Shown: positions 1-5,284 of the stretch, one piece after another
How positions within the stretch are numbered: position 1 is the first letter of the stretch
Layout of the letters: every line of letters begins with the position of its first letter
Source of the DNA: an uncultured Mesorhizobium sp.
GTDB lineage: Bacteria; Pseudomonadota; Alphaproteobacteria; Rhizobiales; Rhizobiaceae
Reading direction: 5' to 3'
DNA: 5,397 nucleotides
Assembly: GCA_950071955.1 (NCBI GenBank)
Contig: CATMOC010000297.1
Location: 1 to 5,397 of the forward strand
The notes under the pieces: generated by a model
The model's input: only the letters and a program-made list of their open reading frames with translations
The model's database searches: none
Told to the model about the DNA's origin: nothing
Made by a program: the position numbers and the translations under genes

Positions 1-2199
1 GCCCATCCCCTTGAACGCGTTGGACAGCGTCTCGAAGGCCCAGCGCTGCTCATCGAGCGTGGCACGGCGGTCCCGCATCATGCCCGACAGAGCCTGCATG
101 CTGAGCCTCACAGCATCCTCGTTGCGCCCCCGGAGCTGGGCGAGGATGCCGAGATTGGTGTAGCCGATCGCGGTGAAGCGGTGGAGCGGCCCAAGAATGC
201 GTTCGATGATGGCCGTCGACTGCTGGAACTCCCGCTCCGATCGTTCCAGGTCGCCGGTGAAGCGGCGTGCCCAGGCAGCGTTGTTGAGGGCCGAGGCGAA
301 GTCTATCGTGTTCTCGCCGACGCTGGCTCGAACGCGCGACAATGCCTCGTCATAGGCCGCCAGCGAGCGTTCGTACTGTTTGGCGCCCTCGTAGACCTGG
401 CCTTCCATGTTCCAGGTCTCGCCGACGCCCGCGCTCATGTCGCCTTCCAGCCGTATCCGCATGGCGCGCGCCTCGCGAATCGGGGCCAGCGCCGCCTCGT
501 ATCGGGAGAGCCTGATGCGGGCCTCCGCCAGCCGCAGGAGGCTGGAGGCGAGGAAGGCCGAATCGGGCTGCGATTCGCGCAACAGCGACACCTGCCGGCT
601 GGCGATCCGCTCCGCCTGCGCGAAGCGTCCGAGCGACTGGGCGAGATTGGCGAAGTTGTCGAGCGCGACCGCGAGGTTCTGCGGGTCCGACTGCTCGGTG
701 GTTTCCAGCCAGGAGAGGCTTTCTTCGAAGGCGGCGATCGCCTCGTCGTAGCGGCCGAGCGCGTTGAGCGAAATGCCGCGGCGGATCACGCTGGCTATGG
801 CGCTCTGCCGGGTTTCCGGGTCGTGACGCACACCGAGGTCGATGGCCTCGTCGAGGAGCTTCAGGCTCACCTCATGCTCGCCGAGTGCCTGCAGGTTGAA
901 GACCAGATTGTCGAGCGCGATCGCAAGCGCGAGCGAATCTGGCTGGTGGTTGCGCCGGATGGCAACCTCCTCGCGGCGCAGCGCGGCCCCGTCGTCGAAG
1001 CGCTGCTCGTTCGCGGCGATGAAGGCCAGTTGATCGAGCGTATCGGCCAATTTGACGGTGCCCGGCTCGGCGGCGCGGAGGTTGTCGATCTGCCTGGTGA
1101 GTGCGGCCTTTTCCGCGTCGGTGTCACCGTCTTCCCGGGCAATGCCCGCGATGTTGCCGTAGAGGGCGGCGATGTCGAGGCGATTTGGCTCCCTTGCCCG
1201 TTCGAGGCCGGAGACAGCGGTACGGTAGGCGGCGACCGCTTCCTTCTTCCGGAGGAGATAGTAGAGCGCAATGCCGCGCTCCCAGTGCAGCGAGGTCATC
1301 TGGGCATCGCCCGATCCCGACTTTCGGCGCAGTTCGATCGCCTCGTCCAGTGATCTCAGCTGATCCCCGTATTCGCCCGTGTCGCGTTGGCGCGACGCGA
1401 GATCGGCGAGCGCATCGGCGAGCCGCTCCGTGTCGGGTGCAAGGGTGCGCAAAAGCGTGACGCGTTCCCCGCTCCACGCAACGGCTTCGGAGGCCAGCTC
1501 CAGTCGGGACGCCAGGCCGATCATGTTGGAGAGCGTCGTGACGCGATTTTCCGCCGCCCCCCGCCGAACGTCCGCGTCATGGGACGAATCCAGTTCCCGG
1601 TACTTCGCCAGCGCCGCGCGGTACGCGGCCATGCCTTCCTCTGGCCTATCGAGCCGCACCAGCGCGGCGCCTTCGTCCAGATGGCTGCCCGCCATGCGCA
1701 GAAGAACGAATCCGGTCTGATCCGGCAGACTTGCGTAGACCGCGCGCGAACGCCTCGTGGCGAAGAGCATGGCTTCGGAATTTCCCGCTCCCGATTCCAG
1801 CCAGCTGAGGCGGGTCAGCGCATCGGCCAGGGCGAGACTGGACGGCTCATCCCGTTCCAGCGCCTGGATCTGCTCCTGGCGCGCCGACCGCGCTTCGTCG
1901 GTGCGTCCCAGAAGTTCGGCCGTGAAGGCGACTTCGCTCCAGTAGTAGCCGAGCAAAGGCCCGTCCGTTCCCGCTTCCTCGACGTAGCGGTCGACGGCGC
2001 GGCGGAAGACGCGCAGAGACTCCTCCGAACGCTCCTGGCTGCCTTCCTCGCGCAAGACCCTCGCGCGCAGAAACAGGGCGAAGGCATCCTCGGTTGCCGG
2101 ACGGGTCGCGGTCTGGTTCGGCTGATCCTTTGCCGGCGAAGACTGCGGCATGCCTGCGAGGAACGCCGATAATGCCAGCGCGACGAAGTTCCGCTTCAC
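1..2199 (-). CDS. Secreted TPR-repeat protein, C-terminus beyond the window edge
   Basis: An open minus-strand frame of 733 codons runs from a GTG at 2199 to base 1 with no stop, so the protein is incomplete. It begins with an export signal: MKRN, a hydrophobic run FVALALSAFLAGM, then SSPAKD, with likely cleavage near residue 23. The rest is helical repeats. Weaker TPR-like units lie near residues 40-75, 178-202 and 310-334. From about residue 420 to 717 there are seven nearly back-to-back repeats of about 42 residues, for example GRYDEAIAAFEESL (about 480-495) and QYERSLAAYDEAL. This spacing is that of the kinesin-light-chain/TPR_12 type. TPR arrays bind protein partners; the location is probably periplasmic or cell-surface. 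Alphaproteobacterial proteins of this build often end in a CHAT (caspase-like) domain, which is inference here because the C-terminus is missing. GTG 2199 is preferred over in-frame ATG 2220 because a purine-rich ribosome site sits just before it. Confidence is high for gene and repeats, low for function. Confidence 0.88.
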   Translation of the reverse strand, partial: MKRNFVALALSAFLAGMPQSSPAKDQPNQTATRPATEDAFALFLRARVLREEGSQERSEESLRVFRRAVDRYVEEAGTDGPLLGYYWSEVAFTAELLGRTDEARSARQEQIQALERDEPSSLALADALTRLSWLESGAGNSEAMLFATRRSRAVYASLPDQTGFVLLRMAGSHLDEGAALVRLDRPEEGMAAYRAALAKYRELDSSHDADVRRGAAENRVTTLSNMIGLASRLELASEAVAWSGERVTLLRTLAPDTERLADALADLASRQRDTGEYGDQLRSLDEAIELRRKSGSGDAQMTSLHWERGIALYYLLRKKEAVAAYRTAVSGLERAREPNRLDIAALYGNIAGIAREDGDTDAEKAALTRQIDNLRAAEPGTVKLADTLDQLAFIAANEQRFDDGAALRREEVAIRRNHQPDSLALAIALDNLVFNLQALGEHEVSLKLLDEAIDLGVRHDPETRQSAIASVIRRGISLNALGRYDEAIAAFEESLSWLETTEQSDPQNLAVALDNFANLAQSLGRFAQAERIASRQVSLLRESQPDSAFLASSLLRLAEARIRLSRYEAALAPIREARAMRIRLEGDMSAGVGETWNMEGQVYEGAKQYERSLAAYDEALSRVRASVGENTIDFASALNNAAWARRFTGDLERSEREFQQSTAIIERILGPLHRFTAIGYTNLGILAQLRGRNEDAVRLSMQALSGMMRDRRATLDEQRWAFETLSNAFKGMG

Positions 2200-2203
2200 G
2201 GTG

Positions 2204-2211
2204 CTCCCCCT
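2204..2211 (-). promoter_or_regulatory. Ribosome binding site deciding the GTG start of the TPR gene
   Basis: The minus strand reads AGGGGGAG followed by CACC and then the GTG at 2199, so the AGGGGG core lies 6 bases before the start. The alternative ATG at 2220 lies upstream of this site and has no comparable site of its own within the sequence I examined. Starting at GTG also puts the lysine and arginine directly before the hydrophobic signal segment. Confidence 0.6.
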
Positions 2212-2335
2212 TTCACCCATGCCAAACCAGTGCCAACCCATGCTGGACCGGCGCGTCACCGTCAACAGGCTAGACCAATTCGGCAAAACTTGGGAGCCGC
2301 TTGCTTTCGAGCACCGGCTGTTCGAAGTTTCGCGC

Positions 2336-2342
2336 GGGAGGA
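2336..2342 (+). promoter_or_regulatory. Ribosome binding site of the epoxide hydrolase gene
   Basis: GGGAGGA lies 6 bases before the GTG at 2349. This fixes the start there rather than at the in-frame TTG at 2301, which would add 16 residues not resembling the family and has no such site. Confidence 0.7.
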
Positions 2343-2348
2343 CCGACC

Positions 2349-3248
2349 GTGGCCGACATACAGTTCTTTCGCGTCGACCTCGACGAGATCAGCCTGCATT
2401 GCGCTGCGCTGGGGCCTGAGGACGCCCCGCTGGTCATCTGCCTGCACGGGTTTCCCGAGTACTGGGCGGCCTGGCGCGAGGTGGCCGAACGGCTCGCGGG
2501 AGACTTCCGCGTCGTCCTGCCGGATCAGCGAGGCTTCAACCTGTCGACCAAACCGCTCGGCGTCGAAGCCTATCGGGCCAGGAACATGGTGCGGGATCTG
2601 CATGGGCTGGCCGAGCATTTTTCGCCCGGTCGGCCCTTCATACTTGCCGGACACGACTGGGGCGCCTCGATCGCTTATGCCTTCGCCTTCGCCCATCCCG
2701 ACAGGCTCACGCACCTGATCATCGCGAACGGCGCACATCCCGTCTGTTTCCAGTGCGCCATCCTCGAGGACGAAGCGCAGCGCCGCGCGAGCCAGTATTT
2801 CCATGTCCTGCGCGCGCCGGATGCCGCCGGGCATATGGCGAAGGACGGCTTTGCCCGGACGATGAAGATGATCGCCGGATTCTCCAGGACGGACTGGCTC
2901 ACGCCCAAGGCCGCCGCGGAGTACCGGGACGCCTGGGCGCAGCCCGGCGCCATGGAGGCCATGCTCCACTGGTACAATTCCTCACCGATCGTAGTGCCGA
3001 AGCCGGGAGAAGAAGCGGGCCCGGCGCCGCTGCTTTCGGTCGATCCGGACAAGGTCACCGTGCGAATGCCGCATCTGGTCGTCTGGGGCGACGCGGACGA
3101 GGCGCTGACCACCGCCTGCCTCGACGGGCTGGACGTCTTCGCGCCCGCATTGACGATCCGGCACATCCTGGACGCGGGACACTGGATTCTGCACGAGAAG
3201 CCGGAAGAGGTCGCCGCAGCGATCAGGACTTTCGTCGCGCGGAGCTAG
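2349..3248 (+). CDS. Alpha/beta-hydrolase, epoxide hydrolase type
   Basis: A complete 299-residue protein, the usual length for bacterial soluble epoxide hydrolases. Such enzymes open epoxides to diols through an aspartyl ester intermediate in the cytoplasm. Visible landmarks, numbered from the GTG: oxyanion motif HGFP (33-36), DQRG (59-62), nucleophile motif GHDWGA with Asp103 (101-106), the acid in WGDADEAL (probably Asp250), and the histidine in DAGHW (His278). In the cap, Tyr150 (SQYFHVL) and Tyr209 (LHWYNSSP) sit where the two epoxide-activating tyrosines are expected. That favours epoxide hydrolase over haloalkane or fluoroacetate dehalogenase, which share the Asp-His-Asp triad. No signal peptide is seen. 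It diverges from the TPR gene and its stop overlaps that of the tfoX-like gene. The natural substrate cannot be told from sequence. Confidence 0.9.
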   Translation: MADIQFFRVDLDEISLHCAALGPEDAPLVICLHGFPEYWAAWREVAERLAGDFRVVLPDQRGFNLSTKPLGVEAYRARNMVRDLHGLAEHFSPGRPFILAGHDWGASIAYAFAFAHPDRLTHLIIANGAHPVCFQCAILEDEAQRRASQYFHVLRAPDAAGHMAKDGFARTMKMIAGFSRTDWLTPKAAAEYRDAWAQPGAMEAMLHWYNSSPIVVPKPGEEAGPAPLLSVDPDKVTVRMPHLVVWGDADEALTTACLDGLDVFAPALTIRHILDAGHWILHEKPEEVAAAIRTFVARS

Positions 3249-3622
3249 GCGCTCTTCGCCTTCGCAGCCTTCTTCTTCGCCTTGGGTGCCGGTTTCACCT
3301 TCGGAGGGAGCGGACCGACATAGGCCGTCGCCATCGCGATCCAGCGGCGCAGCACCTCGTCGTCCTGCAGGGCGTCCGCCGAAACCACGATGAATCCCGG
3401 CATTCCGCGCCCGGTGAAGTCCATCCGCGCCGCGCCGTCCATCGCAAGCGCGTCGGGTTCCCGTTCCACGCCGACCCGTGCCAGGAGGTCCCCGGACTTC
3501 ATCCTGCCCACCAGCATGTTTCCGTTGAGGGTAAAGCAGAGCCCGCCGAACATGCGGATTTCGCCGACATTGGGATCAGCGGCCAGCACCGAGCGGATGC
3601 GCTGCGAAAGTTCGTCCGCCAT
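3245..3622 (-). CDS. TfoX/Sxy N-terminal-domain protein
   Basis: A complete 125-residue protein. The core at about residues 20-40 (GEIRMFGGLCFTLNGNMLVG) is the hallmark of the TfoX N-terminal domain, followed by RVGVERE, FTGRGMPGFIVV and a closing helix DDEVLRRWIAMATAYV (about 87-102). Full-length TfoX/Sxy of gammaproteobacteria is a competence regulator of about 200 residues with a second domain. Stand-alone N-terminal-domain proteins like this one are common in alphaproteobacteria and have no settled function, so a competence role should not be assumed. The end (about 104-125) is a tail of Pro, Lys and Ala resembling the basic tails of nucleic-acid-binding proteins. The ATG at 3622 has only a weak upstream purine stretch (CAGAAA). 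The gene converges on the epoxide hydrolase and diverges from trmJ across 88 bases. Confidence 0.88.
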   Translation of the reverse strand: MADELSQRIRSVLAADPNVGEIRMFGGLCFTLNGNMLVGRMKSGDLLARVGVEREPDALAMDGAARMDFTGRGMPGFIVVSADALQDDEVLRRWIAMATAYVGPLPPKVKPAPKAKKKAAKAKSA

Positions 3623-3710
3623 TTTCTGAAACCCGCTGAAGCTTCAATTTCGCCGCAGAGTATGGCAGTGACGCGGAATTGCCGCAAACGGCACCCCTGC
3701 TTGTCAGCGA
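3623..3710. promoter_or_regulatory. Divergent promoter region between the tfoX-like gene and trmJ
   Basis: These 88 bases separate two divergent starts and should contain both promoters. I see no convincing -35/-10 pair and no strong ribosome site before either start. The regulatory role is inferred only from gene orientation. Confidence 0.3.
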
Positions 3711-4217
3711 ATGCACATGAACGAATTGTCAAGCGGCAAGCCGCACCACCTCCAGGGTCCTGTCATCATCCTCGTGGAACCGCAGCTTGGGGAGAACATC
3801 GGCATGGTGGCGCGCGCCATGGCGAATTTCGGCCTTGCCGAGCTTCGGCTGGTCAGTCCGCGCGACGGCTGGCCGAACGAGAAGGCAAGGGCCGCCGCCA
3901 GCCGCGCCGACCACGTCATCGACGCCGTCGCGGTTTTCGAGACGGTGGAACACGCCGTCGCCGACCTTAATTTCGTCTTCGCCACCACCGCCCGCCCGCG
4001 CGACAATTTCAAGCCGGTGAAGGGGCCGGTCGAGGCGGGCAGGGTGCTGCGGCACCGCGTCGAGGCGGGGCAGAGGACGGGCATCCTGTTCGGACGCGAG
4101 AAGTTCGGCCTGTCGAACGAGGAGGGGTCGCTTGCCGACGAGATCGTCACCTTCCCGGTCAATCCCGCCTTTTCCTCGCTCAACATCGCCTCGGTGCGGA
4201 TTTTCGAGGCGCGGTAG
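3711..4217 (+). pseudogene. trmJ: 3'-truncated tRNA 2'-O-methyltransferase (TrmJ-like, SPOUT family)
   Basis: The open frame encodes 168 residues, of which the first 160 are recognisable TrmJ. TrmJ methylates the 2'-OH of nucleotide 32 in tRNA using S-adenosylmethionine. Visible SPOUT motifs: VILVEPQLGENIGMVARAM (about 19-37) with the conserved Asn-Ile-Gly and Arg35; ILFGREKFGLSNEE (125-138); FPVNPAFSSLNIA (148-160). In intact enzymes the last motif continues into the closing helix of the trefoil knot and another 80 or more residues. Here the frame switches after Ala160 to SVRIFEAR and stops. Those eight codons are the antisense of a neighbouring SDR gene, so about a third of the protein is lost, including part of the cofactor pocket. 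It is probably inactive if the junction is real. ATG 3711 and ATG 3717 are both possible starts. Family assignment is firm; TrmJ versus another TrmH-family enzyme is fairly firm. Confidence 0.85.
4185..4193. other. Junction between trmJ-like and SDR genes
   Basis: Reading rightward, TrmJ-like coding ends after Ala160 (codon 4188-4190). Reading leftward on the other strand, SDR coding is recognisable to Ala157 (codon 4187-4189). The two therefore meet within a few bases, sharing CGCC at 4187-4190. Both genes are cut in the middle of conserved motifs. I see no transposase, terminal inverted repeat or other insertion-sequence mark at the join. Confidence 0.8.
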
Positions 4218-4657
4218 GGCAGCTTGGGGTCGAAGGGCGCGTCTTCGTCTATCGGCTCGCCGGGCGTCGTGGGCGCATGCGCCAGCATGGTGGAAGTGAA
4301 AATGAACTGCTCTAACTCAAAATCTTGCAGCCCTTTCAGCAGCCGCTTACTTCCCTCCACCGTCACCGCGTCATAGGCCGGATCGTCCTCCCCGCTCAGA
4401 TCAAAGAACGCCGCAAGATGGATGCAGGCAGCGATGCGGTCGCCGTAGGCCAAGCGCAGCCGGGCCAAGGCTTTGTCGACGCTGTCTTGGTCCGTGATGT
4501 CGAAACAGATGCATTCAGCCTGATGCGGCGGATGCGGGGGCGAGTTACGGTCGAGCCCGACAACGCGGTATTTCTCGTGCAACCGCTTGACGACCGCCGC
4601 GCCGAGATAGCCGCTTGACCCCGTTACGAGGACGACTGGCTTGTCAGACGTCTCCAT
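4187..4657 (-). pseudogene. 3'-truncated NAD-dependent epimerase/dehydratase (extended SDR)
   Basis: About 157 N-terminal residues of an extended short-chain dehydrogenase/reductase start at ATG 4657. They contain the Rossmann nucleotide motif VTGSSGYLG (Gly13, Gly16, Gly19), an acidic Asp36 after the second strand that suggests NAD, DITD (53-56), HLAAF (80-84), the FTST strand with Ser122/Thr123, and the catalytic pair Tyr148 and Lys152 in YRASK. Homology stops after KIRTEA (152-157). Intact family members need another 130 or more residues for the substrate domain. The frame stays open leftward to a stop at 3704, but that extension is the antisense of the trmJ-like gene and not SDR sequence, so the apparent 317-residue protein is a chimera. 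It is the last gene of a fragmentary minus-strand operon, 15 bases after the small membrane protein gene. The substrate cannot be inferred. Confidence 0.85.
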
Positions 4658-4660
4658 GTC

Positions 4661-4668
4661 CCACCTCC
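4661..4668 (-). promoter_or_regulatory. Ribosome binding site of the SDR gene
   Basis: The minus strand reads GGAGGTGG, with GGAGG ending 6 bases before the ATG at 4657. It lies in the 15-base gap after the stop of the preceding small gene, which supports translation from one transcript. Confidence 0.75.
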
Positions 4669-4672
4669 CGTC

Positions 4673-4792
4673 TTACTTGCGCAGATATTTGACCAATGCC
4701 GCGATCGCCAGAACCAAAAGCACGATCACCAGAAGCCAGCCGACCCCCATGCCAAACATCATGCCGCCGCCCATCATATCACCGTCCATCAT
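4673..4792 (-). CDS. 39-residue Met-rich single-pass membrane protein
   Basis: ATG 4792 (or ATG 4789) to TAA 4673-4675 encodes 39 residues. The first 16 hold seven methionines among glycines and two aspartates (MMDGDMMGGGMMFGMG). One hydrophobic helix (about residues 17-34, VGWLLVIVLLVLAIAALV) and a basic end, KYLRK, follow. By the positive-inside rule the methionine end would face the periplasm. The coding claim rests on a strong ribosome site 7 bases upstream, a clean membrane-protein composition, and an SDR gene starting 15 bases after its stop. Small Met/Gly-rich one-helix proteins of this kind occur near copper-handling and cytochrome-assembly genes in alphaproteobacteria, and the upstream gene end here is CcdA-like. 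A copper or membrane-complex role is inference. There is no named family I can assign with certainty. Confidence 0.78.
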   Translation of the reverse strand: MMDGDMMGGGMMFGMGVGWLLVIVLLVLAIAALVKYLRK

Positions 4793-4799
4793 CGCTTTT

Positions 4800-4805
4800 C
4801 TCCTT
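4800..4805 (-). promoter_or_regulatory. Ribosome binding site of the 39-residue protein
   Basis: AAGGAG on the minus strand lies 7 bases before the ATG at 4792. It is the main reason to accept this very short gene and its start. Confidence 0.7.
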
Positions 4806-4875
4806 GCGGTCCCACTTCGGAAATGAGGCTATAAAGGATTAACCACCCTCCTTCGCTGGAAGGTTCCAACATAGT

Positions 4876-5037
4876 TTACCCGATTGTCCCCAGAACCGGA
4901 AAAGCTTCCAATAGCCACCAAGAGAAGGCACTGAGCTGGCCCGTCATCATCGCGATCCCCATGAGGACCATGACCGCGCCCGCAACCTGATGGAGACGCC
5001 GCCCGACCGCACCAATCGTCCGCAAGCGGGCTGAACG
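4876..5037 (-). pseudogene. ccdA: C-terminal remnant of a CcdA-type cytochrome c biogenesis membrane protein
   Basis: The minus-strand frame ending with TAA at 4876-4878 encodes 53 residues back to an in-frame TAA at 5038-5040, with no start codon of its own that would give a complete protein. The readable part includes VGRRLHQVAGAVMVLMGIAM (one membrane helix) and then TGQLSAFSWWLLEAFPVLG. It matches the ending I know for CcdA/DsbD-like transmembrane thiol-electron carriers, with the last helix followed by a wll(e)-x-FP-x-LG tail. CcdA carries reducing equivalents across the inner membrane for cytochrome c maturation. Intact proteins are about 220-250 residues with six or so helices, so only the last fifth is here. 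Upstream it abuts an opposing gene fragment. The small membrane protein gene begins 83 bases after its stop. Assignment comes from remembered family pattern, not from a search. Confidence 0.65.
5015..5037. other. Junction between the ccdA remnant and the second epoxide hydrolase remnant
   Basis: The CcdA-like frame (minus) and the epoxide-hydrolase-like frame (plus) lose their 5' parts at the same place. The CcdA reading is plausible up to about 5020. The hydrolase reading is clear from about 5024-5033, where AERYYNVVHY begins. The exact breakpoint is ambiguous because both frames stay open across it. No mobile-element ends are visible. Confidence 0.6.
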
Positions 5038-5167
5038 TTATTACAACGTGGTCCACTACAACGACTTTGCGGAAGGTGGCCACTTCGCCGTGCACGAACG
5101 AGCCGAAGAAATGGCAGCAGATCTGCGCGGGTTCTTTCGACCACTCAGACGCAATGACAATGACTAG
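5021..5167 (+). pseudogene. C-terminal remnant of a second epoxide hydrolase (EHN-type)
   Basis: The frame ending with TAG at 5165-5167 encodes about 48 residues that read as the end of a microsomal-type (EHN) epoxide hydrolase. AERYYNVVHYNDFAEGGHFA carries the catalytic histidine in GGHFA, followed by HERAEEMAADLRGFFRPLR, where the family usually has a glutamate shortly after the histidine and an FFRPLR-like end. The frame is open only back to 4991, after a TGA at 4988-4990, and has no start, so over 300 residues with the nucleophile and cap are missing. It is a different subfamily from the complete enzyme at 2349-3248 and is not a copy of it. By itself it cannot be active. Recognition is from memory of the family ending. 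Confidence 0.7.
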
Positions 5168-5251
5168 AGCAGTTTACCTTTTGTTGTGTACGGTTCGGGC
5201 TCGTGGGAGCAATCTTTCTTCAATCAAAACACGTTCGCCGCGGCCACAAGT

Positions 5252-5266
5252 CAGCGAAATTCGCTG
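5252..5266. repeat. 15-bp inverted repeat, possible operator
   Basis: CAGCGAA-A-TTCGCTG is a perfect 7-bp inverted repeat around a single central A. It ends two bases before the AAGGAAGG ribosome site and 18 bases before the GTG at 5285. With a one-base centre it cannot form a normal hairpin of full length, so a dimeric regulator site is more likely than a terminator. No regulator is identified. Confidence 0.5.
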
Positions 5267-5267
5267 T

Positions 5268-5275
5268 AAGGAAGG
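5268..5275 (+). promoter_or_regulatory. Ribosome binding site of the exported-protein gene
   Basis: AAGGAAGG lies 9 bases before the GTG at 5285, slightly far but within range. It supports this start for the partial gene at the right edge. Confidence 0.5.
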
Positions 5276-5284
5276 AAAACAATC

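Larger units (their letters stand above)
2200..2348. promoter_or_regulatory. Divergent intergenic region between the TPR gene and the epoxide hydrolase
   Basis: These 149 bases separate two divergent starts, so both promoters should lie here. The best minus-strand candidate is TTGACG at 2265-2260 (a good -35), but the hexamer 17 bases on, CATGGG, is a poor -10. No plus-strand promoter stands out. TGCCAA occurs twice 11 bases apart (2220-2225 and 2231-2236), about one helical turn, which could be a regulator site or chance. The promoter function of the region is inferred from gene orientation. Confidence 0.4.
5168..5284 (+). promoter_or_regulatory. Low-GC spacer and probable promoter region of the exported-protein gene
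   Basis: These 117 bases are clearly lower in GC than the left part (two 60-base lines I counted, covering 5161-5280, gave 47% and 50%). They contain no gene I can read. They hold a 15-bp inverted repeat near the right end and a weak 4-bp stem (5199-5202 with 5207-5210) before a T-rich stretch. The promoter role is inferred from position upstream of a start codon; no clear -35/-10 pair was found. Confidence 0.4.

Noticed and set aside
181..2172. Long plus-strand open frames (181-1353 and 1387-2172) opposite the TPR gene
   Set aside because: They have no recognisable domain and biased composition. The minus strand reads as a clean TPR protein with a signal peptide and ribosome site across the same bases, so these are antisense shadows of high-GC coding DNA.
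2219..2235. Sigma-54-like promoter on the minus strand (TGGCAC, 5 bases, TGGCA)
   Set aside because: The GG/GC spacing fits with one mismatch in the -12 element, but transcription would begin about 10 bases before the GTG start and would largely remove the ribosome site. Probably chance.
2753..3970. 405-codon plus-strand open frame across the epoxide hydrolase, tfoX-like and trmJ-like genes
   Set aside because: It overlaps three well-supported genes in other frames or strands and its translation is arginine-rich with no domain. A chance frame.
4835..4860. Short inverted repeat AAGGA...TCCTT between the ccdA remnant and the small membrane gene
   Set aside because: A 5-bp stem with a ~10-base loop and no T run. 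It could be chance and does not support a terminator.
4185..5040. Insertion-sequence or transposon explanation for the junctions
   Set aside because: No transposase frame, terminal inverted repeats or clear target duplication were found at either join.
4829..5095. Minus-strand 88-codon open frame
   Set aside because: A different minus-strand frame in the same place gives a CcdA-like C-terminus. The 88-codon translation has no recognisable pattern and crosses the junction at ~5025.
5199..5220. Possible rho-independent terminator (GCTC-GTGG-GAGC then a T-rich stretch)
   Set aside because: The stem is only 4 bp and the T run is broken, too weak to call.
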